NCBI GenBank assembly: GCA_910588635.1
Contig: CAJUPW010000009.1
Coordinates: 25,359 to 32,185 of the forward strand
Reading direction: 5' to 3'
DNA length: 6,827 bases
Source of the DNA: an uncultured Oscillospiraceae bacterium
GTDB lineage: Bacteria; Bacillota; Clostridia; Oscillospirales; Oscillospiraceae
Positions 1 through 5,242 of the stretch are shown here, piece by piece. The notes beneath the pieces were generated by a model. The model ran no database searches and was not told where the DNA came from. It worked only from the letters and a program-made list of their open reading frames with translations. Positions within the stretch are counted from its first letter, which is position 1. Every line of letters begins with the position of its first letter. Position numbers and translations under genes: made by a program.

Positions 1-271
1 GCTGGAGGTAGCGTTCCCGCACCTGCAGCTCCCCCTCCAGGTGGACGACGACGGCATCGGTATCCCGGAGGAGGACCGCCCCCGCATCTTTGAGCGGTTC
101 TACCGGGTGGACAAGGCCCGCTCCCGCCAGTCCGGCGGCACCGGACTGGGTCTGTCCATCGCCAAGGAGATCATGGAGCGCCACCAGGGCCGCATCGCCT
201 TGCTGGACAAGGATGGGCCGGGCCTGCTGGTCCGGCTGGAGCTGAATATTGAGGGACCGGGCAATGGATGA
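1..271 (+). CDS. walK: Sensor histidine kinase, C-terminal ATPase end (partial; probable WalK/YycG)
   Basis: The open frame enters from the left edge (first full codon at base 2) and stops at TGA 269-271, leaving 89 residues of the catalytic HATPase domain. Visible motifs, in order, are the G1 box DDDGIGIP (from about base 44), the F-box region PRIFERFYRVDKARSR and the G2 box GGTGLGLSIAKEI. These bind ATP for autophosphorylation of a histidine that lies outside the window. The family is a membrane sensor kinase that passes phosphate to a response regulator. The name WalK is inferred from the two following genes, which look like YycH and YycI, the WalK accessory proteins; the fragment alone would also fit PhoR-like kinases. 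Its stop overlaps the next gene's ATG by 8 bases, so the two are translationally coupled. The residues just before the G1 box (LEVAFPHLQLPLQV) look less typical than the rest. Histidine kinase is near certain; WalK is probable. Confidence 0.88.
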   Translation, partial: LEVAFPHLQLPLQVDDDGIGIPEEDRPRIFERFYRVDKARSRQSGGTGLGLSIAKEIMERHQGRIALLDKDGPGLLVRLELNIEGPGNG

Positions 272-1604
272 GAAGAAAAAGAGCCGCCTGATTGAGCTGA
301 CAAAGGACGCGCTCATTGTACTGCTCAGCTGTTCGGCCCTGTGGCTGGCCGCCCGCACTCCCCTGGCCGCCCCCCTGTGGGGCCTGTTCCGGGAAGAGGG
401 CCCACACGTGGTCCAGGGCCAGAATCAGGTGGGCAGCCGGGACTCCGGGGCGCTGCCCATGGCAATGGCTGCCAACCTGCCGGGGGGCGGGATGGACCTG
501 CCCGACGGCGCCGAGGGGGCGCGCTACGGGGTGTGCTACGATCAGGCCGGCTGTCAGGAGCTGTTTCAAAAGGTGGCGGGCTCCCTGGCCGAGACCCTGT
601 CCAGCTCAGGAGCGCCCGAGGCGGTGAGCCGGTCGGAATGGGAGACGGCACTGACCGGCCGGCTGGGGGTCTATATGGACTTTCAGGGGCAGATTCCCCT
701 GTCCGTGCTGGTGGGCTGGCTGTCCGGCGGAGAGACGGGGCTGACCGCCACCGTCCGCCGGCTGGTCCTCACCCAGTGGGAAGGGGGAACCGACGTCTAT
801 TACCTGGACGAGAGGGACGGCGGCTTCTACCGCTGCCGCTCCGAGGTGGCCGACTCCTTCTCCCTGGCGGAGGCCCTGTCCGGGCTGACGGACAACGGGG
901 CCTTTTTCGCCTTTGAGTCGGAGCTGTACGCCGGCCTCGCGCCCGATACCCTGCTGCTGCCCGACGCCCCGTCCCCGGCGGTGTACACCGCCTCCAACCC
1001 CATGAACGCCGGCCAGAGCACTCTGGAGGCCCTGGTCCAGGACCTGGGCTTTTCCCTCAACTCCACCAGCTTCTACTCCACCGACGAGCAGGTGGCCCGC
1101 AGCGGAGACGACAGCGTCCGCTTGTCCAGCCGCGGGGTGGCCCAATACCAGTATGAGGGCCGGACCGGAGGGGGTCTGTTTCCCGTCCTGCGCCATGGGG
1201 ACGGGGGCCTCCTGTTCGATCAGGTGGAGACCTGCCGCCAGATCGCCCTGTCCGCTATGGGCGGGCGGTGCGGCGAGGCCAGACTGTATCTGCTCCGCGT
1301 CACGGAGCGGCCCGAAGGGCTGGAGATCGACTTCGGATACAGCCTCAACGGGGTTCCCGTCCTGCTGGACCGGGGCTACGCCGCCCGCTTCCTGGTGGAG
1401 GCGGAGCAGGTAGTTCAGTTCTCTATCTGCCTGAGAAGCTATACCGCCGGCGACACGTCCAGCCTGGTCCTTCCTCCGCGGCAGGGGACGGCCGCCCTTC
1501 TGGCCCGGGGGCTGGAGGGGGAGGAGATGGTGCTCACCTACGCAGACGGCGGCGGCGACACGCTGAGCGCCGGCTGGTCGGCTCACAGCGACCGGAGGGA
1601 CTGA
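264..1604 (+). CDS. yycH: YycH-like regulator of the WalK kinase, single-pass membrane protein
   Basis: This encodes a 446-residue protein starting at ATG 264. A TTG five codons upstream (249) is also open, but a GAGGG ribosome binding site at 251-255 sits 8 bases before the ATG, which favours 264. The N-terminus is a short charged cytoplasmic stretch (MDEKKKSRLIELTK) followed by one hydrophobic segment at about residues 15-30. The remaining 410 or so residues look soluble and would be extracytoplasmic. I see no catalytic motif. In Bacillus, YycH (about 450 residues) and YycI form a complex with WalK at the membrane and modulate its kinase activity. The assignment here rests on size, topology, position right after the kinase and the YycI-like gene after it, more than on recognisable residues. 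The gene overlaps the kinase gene by 8 bases and ends 4 bases before the next start. An unrelated extracytoplasmic protein in the same operon slot remains possible. Confidence 0.72.
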   Translation: MDEKKKSRLIELTKDALIVLLSCSALWLAARTPLAAPLWGLFREEGPHVVQGQNQVGSRDSGALPMAMAANLPGGGMDLPDGAEGARYGVCYDQAGCQELFQKVAGSLAETLSSSGAPEAVSRSEWETALTGRLGVYMDFQGQIPLSVLVGWLSGGETGLTATVRRLVLTQWEGGTDVYYLDERDGGFYRCRSEVADSFSLAEALSGLTDNGAFFAFESELYAGLAPDTLLLPDAPSPAVYTASNPMNAGQSTLEALVQDLGFSLNSTSFYSTDEQVARSGDDSVRLSSRGVAQYQYEGRTGGGLFPVLRHGDGGLLFDQVETCRQIALSAMGGRCGEARLYLLRVTERPEGLEIDFGYSLNGVPVLLDRGYAARFLVEAEQVVQFSICLRSYTAGDTSSLVLPPRQGTAALLARGLEGEEMVLTYADGGGDTLSAGWSAHSDRRD

Positions 1605-1608
1605 CATT

Positions 1609-2424
1609 ATGCCGTGGACAAAGCTGAAAAACATCATTCTGGCTATCCTGGTACTGACCAATGTGTGCCTGCTGTCCCTGGTGGCGGGACCCGCCATCCA
1701 GAGCAGGCGCCAGCTCAGCCAGGCCCGGGAGGAGGCCATCCGTTTCCTCCGGAGCCGGGGCGTACAGGTGGAGGAGGATGTGATCCCTCAGTCCATGGAG
1801 CTGACGCCCCAGGTGCTGGAACGGGACCTGGAGGAGGAGGCCAGGGCCGCCGCCGCCCTGCTGGGCGGTACGGTGTCGGTCCGGGCCAGGGGCGGCGGAG
1901 TGTACCGCTACGACAGCGAGAACGGCTCGGTGCAGTTTCACAGCGACGGCACCGTGTCCGCCCAGCTCAAACCGGGGGCCTTCCCCCTGGGTACGGACCG
2001 CGCGGAGGAGTGCCTTGCCCTGATGAAGCGCCTGGGCTGCGAGGGGATCATCGCGGAAGAGCTGGAGAATGAGCTGACCTTCCGCCAGAGCTGGAGGGGC
2101 AGCCCCCTGTTCACTCAGCAGGTGACACTGGTCTGCGGAGCGGAGGGGCTGACAGCCATCACCGCCGGCCGGCAGATGATCGGCCAGCCCCAGGAGGACA
2201 CAAGCCGGAGCACCCTGTCCGTGGCCACCGTGGTCATCGACTTTATCAACGGGATGAGCGCCCTGGGAGATGTGTGCAACCGGATTGACAGCATCGAGCC
2301 AGGCTATATCACCGCCGCCTCCCTGTCCGGACCCACGGTCCTCACCCCAGTCTGGCGGGTTACCACCGACACCGGCGCTTACCAGATCGACACCGTCACC
2401 GGCGGCGTGTCCCGGGTATCCTGA
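1609..2424 (+). CDS. yycI: YycI-like regulator of the WalK kinase, single-pass membrane protein
   Basis: This encodes a 271-residue protein, close to the usual YycI size of about 280. ATG 1609 is preceded by GGAGGGA (1594-1600) with 8 bases of spacing. The N-terminus MPWTKLKNIILAILVLTN is typical of YycI: a short W-x-K cytoplasmic start, then a membrane helix at about residues 8-27. The rest should lie outside the membrane. Residues about 31-70 are charged and probably helical (QSRRQLSQAREEAIRFLRSR). The C-terminal part carries GAYQIDTVTGGVSRVS, which resembles the PepSY-like end of YycI/YycH domain proteins. In Bacillus, YycI works with YycH to restrain WalK and so helps set cell-wall hydrolase expression. 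The 4-base gap to the preceding gene implies co-translation. Confidence is higher than for the YycH-like neighbour because the N-terminal pattern is recognisable. Confidence 0.8.
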   Translation: MPWTKLKNIILAILVLTNVCLLSLVAGPAIQSRRQLSQAREEAIRFLRSRGVQVEEDVIPQSMELTPQVLERDLEEEARAAAALLGGTVSVRARGGGVYRYDSENGSVQFHSDGTVSAQLKPGAFPLGTDRAEECLALMKRLGCEGIIAEELENELTFRQSWRGSPLFTQQVTLVCGAEGLTAITAGRQMIGQPQEDTSRSTLSVATVVIDFINGMSALGDVCNRIDSIEPGYITAASLSGPTVLTPVWRVTTDTGAYQIDTVTGGVSRVS

Positions 2425-2446
2425 TCGGTGCGGAGACGAGACAGAT

Positions 2447-2452
2447 AGGAAG
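2447..2452 (+). promoter_or_regulatory. Ribosome binding site supporting an ATA start for the methyltransferase gene
   Basis: AGGAAG lies in the 35-base gap after yycI; its core AGGA (2447-2450) is 9 bases before ATA 2460. That is a normal distance for translation start at 2460. The alternative start TTG 2499 is preceded only by TTTGGG-type sequence and no comparable site, so this element argues for the upstream, non-canonical start. Confidence 0.5.
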
Positions 2453-2459
2453 TGTTGTT

Positions 2460-3575
2460 ATAGACAGCTTACAGTTTGCCATACCCACCCTCTTTGGGTT
2501 GGAGGGGATCTGCGCCGACGAGCTCCGCCGGCTGGAGCTGCCCCAGGTCCGGGCGGAAAACGGCCGGGTGCTGTGCGCCGGGACGGACGCCGATCTGGTG
2601 CGGCTCAACCTGAATGTCCGCACCGGGGAGCGGGTGCTGTTGGTCCTGGGCGCCTTCCCGGCCCGGGACTTCGACGCCCTATTTGAGGGGACCCGTTCCT
2701 TGCCCTGGGAGCAGTTCATCCCCAAGGAGGGTCAGTTCCCCGTGAAGGGCCACTGCCTCAATTCCGCCCTCCGCTCGGTGCCCGCCTGCCAGTCCATTGT
2801 GAAAAAGGCCATTGCCGCCCGGCTGGGGGGCAAATACGGCTTGCGCACCCTCCCGGAGACGGGGGCGCTGTATCAGGTGCAGTTTGCCGTCATGGGGGAT
2901 GAGGCGGCGCTGATGCTGGATACCTCCGGGCCAGGCCTTCACAAGCGAGGTTACCGGGCCCAGGGGGTGGCCGCCCCCTTGCGGGAGACTCTGGCCGCCG
3001 GGCTGGTGCTCCTGTCCCGCTACAGGGGCCGGGACCCCCTGTGCGACCCCTTCTGCGGGTCGGGGACCATTCCCATCGAGGCGGCCCTCATCGCCAAAAA
3101 CCGGGCCCCCGGACTGAACCGCTCCTTCTCCTCCCAGAAGTGGTCCTGGCTGGATAAAAAGCACTGGATATCCGCCGCCGGCGAGGCGATGGACAGGGAA
3201 TTTGACGGCGCTTACGAAATCTGGGGCGGGGATATCGACCCAGAAGCCGTGGCCCTGGCCAAGCGCAACGCCCGGCTGGCCGAGGTGGACGGCATCGTCC
3301 GCTTCGACGTGGAAGACGCCGCTCGCTTCCACTGGGGCGGACTCCGCGGCCGTGTGGTGACCAACCCGCCCTACGGCGAGCGGGTAATGGAGCGGAAGGA
3401 GGCGGAGGAGCTGTACCGCTCCTTCGGCAAGGCGTGGAGCAAGCTCCCGGAGAGCTGGAAGCTCTACCTGCTGTCCTCCCACACTGAGTTTGAGCGCACC
3501 TTCGGCAAAAAGGCGGACAAGAAACGCAAGCTGTACAACGGAATGCTGAAGTGCGACCTGTTTATGTATCTGTAG
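2460..3575 (+). CDS. THUMP-domain class I SAM-dependent RNA methyltransferase (RlmL/YpsC type)
   Basis: This is predicted to transfer a methyl group from S-adenosylmethionine to guanine N2 in 23S rRNA, as RlmL-type enzymes do. Numbering from ATA 2460 gives 371 residues, near the family's usual 375-380. The start IDSLQFAIPTLFGLEGICADEL contains the family's first strand and FGLE motif. A THUMP-type RNA-binding region follows at roughly residues 45-165. The methyltransferase fold has motif I DPFCGSGTIP (196-205), the acidic GGDIDPEA (256-263), and the catalytic NPPYGERV (302-309). It ends KLYNGMLKCDLFMYL, as relatives do. No in-frame ATG, GTG or TTG exists upstream of TTG 2499. That TTG would delete 13 conserved N-terminal residues, so ATA with an AGGA site 9 bases upstream is preferred. 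The gene sits 35 bases after yycI with no visible terminator and may share its transcript. The exact target base cannot be read from sequence. Confidence 0.9.
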   Translation: MDSLQFAIPTLFGLEGICADELRRLELPQVRAENGRVLCAGTDADLVRLNLNVRTGERVLLVLGAFPARDFDALFEGTRSLPWEQFIPKEGQFPVKGHCLNSALRSVPACQSIVKKAIAARLGGKYGLRTLPETGALYQVQFAVMGDEAALMLDTSGPGLHKRGYRAQGVAAPLRETLAAGLVLLSRYRGRDPLCDPFCGSGTIPIEAALIAKNRAPGLNRSFSSQKWSWLDKKHWISAAGEAMDREFDGAYEIWGGDIDPEAVALAKRNARLAEVDGIVRFDVEDAARFHWGGLRGRVVTNPPYGERVMERKEAEELYRSFGKAWSKLPESWKLYLLSSHTEFERTFGKKADKKRKLYNGMLKCDLFMYL

Positions 3576-3579
3576 GCGC

Positions 3580-3676
3580 GTCCCGAAGCGAAGCCAGCGC
3601 AGCGGGTTCGCTTCGGAGAGGACGAACATCGAAATGGAGCGGATGCCCGCCGCAAGGCGGGCGGAGCGGAATGGAG
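3580..3676. repeat. Palindromic intergenic element with two hairpins
   Basis: The 115-base gap between the methyltransferase and lipid kinase genes is almost entirely structured. Hairpin 1 pairs CCGAAGCGAA (3583-3592) with TTCGCTTCGG (3607-3616), 10 perfect base pairs around a 14-base loop. Hairpin 2 pairs GCCCGCC (3645-3651) with GGCGGGC (3656-3662), closed by a GCAA tetraloop. The octamer GGAGCGGA occurs on both sides of hairpin 2 (3636-3643 and 3663-3670), and ATGGAG flanks it at 3634 and 3671. No run of T follows either stem, so this is not a standard intrinsic terminator. The form suggests a dispersed REP-like element or an mRNA processing or stability signal. Other genomic copies cannot be checked here. 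Confidence 0.6.
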
Positions 3677-3690
3677 TTTGAGAGAACGGC

Positions 3691-4665
3691 GTGAGACATT
3701 TGTTCATCATCAACCCCGCCGCCGGGAAGAAGAATACCACAGCTCAGCTGGAGGCGCTACTGGAAAAGCTGTCCTTTCCCCATGAGGTGGCCTACACCAC
3801 CGGGGAGGGGGACGCCCAGCGGTTCACCGAGGAGGCCGCCCGGTCCGGCGAGCCGGTACGGGTCTACGCCTGCGGGGGCGACGGCACCCTGAACGAGGTG
3901 GTTAACGGGGCGGCTGGACACAGCCATGTGGCCGTTACCAACGTCCCCAAGGGGACAGGGAACGACTTTCTGAAGATTTTCGGGCCGGACTACCGCGCGC
4001 TGTTCTATAACCTGGAGGCCCTGTCCGCCGGCCCGGAGACCCCATTCGATCTCATCGACTGCAACGGCAAGCTGGGCATCGACGTGGTGTGCGCCGGGGT
4101 GGACGCCCGTATCGCCGCCGATGTCCACCGATACAAGGACTGGTGGTTTGTCTCCGGCATCGGAGCTTATATTCTGTCCCTGCTGGAAAATGTCTTTCTC
4201 AGGGGCATCGCCCGGCCCATCACGGTACATATGGGAGAGCTTCGGTGGGAAGACAGGCCCGCCTCCTTGCTGTGCATCTGCAACGGCCGGCACTACGGCG
4301 GCGGCTTCATGCCTGTGGGAGACGCCATGCCGGACGACGGCATACTGGATATGCTGCTGGTGCGCAAGGTTGGGCTGTTTACCTTCCTGCGGCTGGTGGG
4401 CAAATACGCCAAAGGGCTGTACAAGGAGTACCCGGAGCTGATTTGGGACTACCACGGGGCTGCGGTCTCCTTCTCCGCGAAGGAGCTTATCACCGTGGTA
4501 GTGGACGGCGAGGTCATGCGGGACACCGCCTTTACCGTCCGGCTGTCGGAGAAGAAGGTGAACTTTTTCTACCCCGCCGGGGCCGTTTACCGGCCGGCCG
4601 GCGCCGGGGCGGTCGTTTCTTCCGGCTGCGGCACAAATTTTAGCACTCCGGTACCATGTTTGTGA
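3691..4665 (+). CDS. Diacylglycerol kinase family lipid kinase
   Basis: This encodes a 324-residue cytosolic or membrane-associated enzyme expected to phosphorylate a lipid alcohol, most likely diacylglycerol to phosphatidic acid, using ATP. That would recycle lipid from lipoteichoic acid or envelope synthesis. GTG 3691 is the start because the protein then begins MRHLFIINPAAGK, the usual family start. The ribosome site is weak, GAGAGA at 3680-3685. Motifs are the nucleotide loop GGDGTLNEVVNG (62-73), PKGTGNDF (86-93), NGRHYGGGFMPVGDAMPDDGILD (198-220, split here as two adjoining blocks: glycine-rich then DDGILD), and VDGE (271-274). The family normally ends near the FYPAG at 293-297. Here about 27 further residues follow, low in complexity at first (RPAGAGAVVSSG), and their codons overlap a CIRCE-like half-site. 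A terminator lies 26 bases downstream. The DgkB, YegS and sphingosine-kinase-like branches cannot be separated by eye. Confidence 0.9.
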   Translation: MRHLFIINPAAGKKNTTAQLEALLEKLSFPHEVAYTTGEGDAQRFTEEAARSGEPVRVYACGGDGTLNEVVNGAAGHSHVAVTNVPKGTGNDFLKIFGPDYRALFYNLEALSAGPETPFDLIDCNGKLGIDVVCAGVDARIAADVHRYKDWWFVSGIGAYILSLLENVFLRGIARPITVHMGELRWEDRPASLLCICNGRHYGGGFMPVGDAMPDDGILDMLLVRKVGLFTFLRLVGKYAKGLYKEYPELIWDYHGAAVSFSAKELITVVVDGEVMRDTAFTVRLSEKKVNFFYPAGAVYRPAGAGAVVSSGCGTNFSTPVPCL

Positions 4666-4666
4666 A
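4640..4666 (+). promoter_or_regulatory. Possible degenerate second CIRCE (HrcA) site
   Basis: TTAGCACTC at 4640-4648 is a perfect match to the left CIRCE arm. After exactly 9 bases comes GTTTGTGAA (4658-4666), which matches 5 of 9 positions of the right-arm consensus GAGTGCTAA. The site spans the last codons and stop of the lipid kinase gene, 116 bases upstream of the clear CIRCE. It may bind HrcA weakly, be a decayed duplicate, or be chance. An independent 6-bp inverted repeat, CACAAA (4632-4637) with TTTGTG (4659-4664), encloses it. Confidence 0.3.
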
Positions 4667-4690
4667 CGAAATGTAAATCCTTTCAAATTA

Positions 4691-4726
4691 CCCCCCATTT
4701 TTTAAAAATTGGGGGTTGATTTTTTT
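4691..4726 (+). terminator. Intrinsic terminator after the lipid kinase gene
   Basis: The stem CCCCCA (4692-4697) pairs with TGGGGG (4710-4715). It extends inward through one T-T mismatch with three A-T pairs to a small loop. Downstream lie TTGA and then seven T (4720-4726). The position, 26 bases after the lipid kinase stop and just ahead of the groES promoter, fits the end of the upstream transcription unit. The T-run begins four bases after the stem, so termination may be moderate rather than strong. Confidence 0.7.
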
Positions 4727-4744
4727 GCCAAGACAGGTTATTAT
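4716..4744 (+). promoter_or_regulatory. Predicted vegetative-sigma promoter of groESL
   Basis: The -35 candidate TTGATT (4716-4721) is separated by 17 bases from the -10 candidate TATTAT (4739-4744), which has five of six consensus positions. Transcription would start near 4751, leaving a leader of about 83 bases before groES and placing the CIRCE operator immediately downstream of +1, its usual place. The T-run of the upstream terminator lies inside the -35 and spacer. TTGCCA (4725-4730) was considered as a -35 but has no good -10 at a proper distance. Confidence 0.6.
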
Positions 4745-4755
4745 CATAGCTGTAC

Positions 4756-4782
4756 TTAGCACTCAAGCAAATTAAGTGCTAA
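4756..4782 (+). promoter_or_regulatory. CIRCE operator, binding site of the heat-shock repressor HrcA
   Basis: The left arm TTAGCACTC (4756-4764) is a perfect consensus match. After a 9-base spacer, the right arm AAGTGCTAA (4774-4782) matches GAGTGCTAA at eight of nine positions; the first base is A instead of G. HrcA bound here represses groESL under normal conditions, and heat or misfolded-protein load, which occupies GroEL, relieves repression. The position just after the predicted start point and upstream of groES is standard. Confidence 0.95.
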
Positions 4783-4833
4783 ACTCAAAGCCAGTTGATC
4801 CAAAAAATTAAGTCATATAAGGAGGAACCCATT

Positions 4834-5118
4834 ATGAAACTCAAACCCCTGGCTGACCGTGTCATTGTGAAACTGGTGGAGGCTGAGGAGACCACCAAGG
4901 GCGGCATCATCCTCACCGGCGCCGCCAAGGAGAAGCCCGAAGTGGCCGAAGTGATTGCCGTTGGCCCCGGCGGCATGGTGGACGGCAAGGAGGTCGTCAT
5001 GACCGTGAAGGCGGGCGACAAGGTCATCACCAGCAAGTACTCCGGCACCCAGGTCAAGCTGGACGGCGAAGAAGTCACCATCGTCCGCCAGAACGACATC
5101 CTGGCCATTGTGGAGTAA
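4834..5118 (+). CDS. groES: Co-chaperonin GroES (Hsp10)
   Basis: This encodes a 94-residue protein, the normal family length. GroES forms a seven-membered lid that closes the GroEL chamber during ATP-driven protein folding in the cytosol. ATG 4834 is preceded by a very strong AAGGAGG site (4819-4825) with 8 bases of spacing; an open TTG at 4795 lies before that site and is not the start. The sequence begins MKLKPLADRVIVK, as is typical. The mobile loop that contacts GroEL is ETTKGGIILTGAAKEKP (about residues 18-34). The roof-loop segment is GPGGMVDGKEV (about 44-54), and the fold closes with YSGTQVKLDGEEVTIVRQNDILAIVE, split as two halves around GEE. It is the first gene after the CIRCE-controlled promoter and is followed by groEL. 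Nothing in it looks damaged. The call is essentially certain. Confidence 0.98.
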   Translation: MKLKPLADRVIVKLVEAEETTKGGIILTGAAKEKPEVAEVIAVGPGGMVDGKEVVMTVKAGDKVITSKYSGTQVKLDGEEVTIVRQNDILAIVE

Positions 5119-5119
5119 G

Positions 5120-5210
5120 GATTGCCCGTAGGGGGCGGCCTCTGTACCGCCCCACGTGAAAGACAATCTGAAAACCGGCGAGGCGGCCCGGAGACCGCCC
5201 CCTACAGATT
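5120..5210. repeat. Inverted pair of hairpin repeat units between groES and groEL
   Basis: Unit 1 contains TAGGGGGCGG, an 8-base loop and CCGCCCC (5129-5153). Unit 2, on the opposite strand, contains the same TAGGGGGCGG core read from 5204 back to 5195, again with an 8-base loop and a CCGCC arm (5183-5187). GTAGGGGGCGG (5128-5138) and CCGCCCCCTAC (5195-5205) are a perfect 11-bp inverted repeat, so either two small hairpins or one long stem can form. Short flanking repeats bracket each unit: GATTG with CAATC (5120-5124, 5164-5168) and AATCTG with CAGATT (5165-5170, 5205-5210). No T-run follows, so it is not a classical terminator. It looks like two copies of a small dispersed palindromic repeat. 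Confidence 0.7.
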
Positions 5211-5242
5211 AAAATGAATGCAATTATTGGAGGTAATGCTTT

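Noticed and set aside
606..1739. Long antisense open frame (377 codons) opposite the yycH-like gene
   Set aside because: The tight operon spacing, ribosome sites and membrane-anchor N-termini all support the plus-strand genes; the antisense protein is proline-, glycine- and glutamine-rich shadow sequence.
3583..3616. Intrinsic terminator for the methyltransferase gene
   Set aside because: The stem is strong but no T-run follows, and a second hairpin and the next gene's ribosome site come directly after, so it is recorded as a structured repeat instead.
2679..3740. Long antisense open frame (353 codons) opposite the methyltransferase gene
   Set aside because: The sense strand encodes a clear methyltransferase with catalytic motifs. 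The antisense product shows no recognisable domain and is typical of GC-rich DNA, where stops are rare on the opposite strand.
3757..4698. Long antisense open frame (313 codons) opposite the lipid kinase gene
   Set aside because: It mirrors a well-supported kinase gene, has no family-like motif, and its start lies within the terminator region.
4725..4747. Alternative groES promoter TTGCCA with TATCAT
   Set aside because: The spacing is only 11 bases, too short for a vegetative sigma promoter; TTGATT with TATTAT at 17 bases fits better.
5128..5205. CRISPR-like or riboswitch-like array between groES and groEL
   Set aside because: There are only two units, in inverted orientation, with no regular spacers and no conserved riboswitch core; an inverted repeat pair explains it better.
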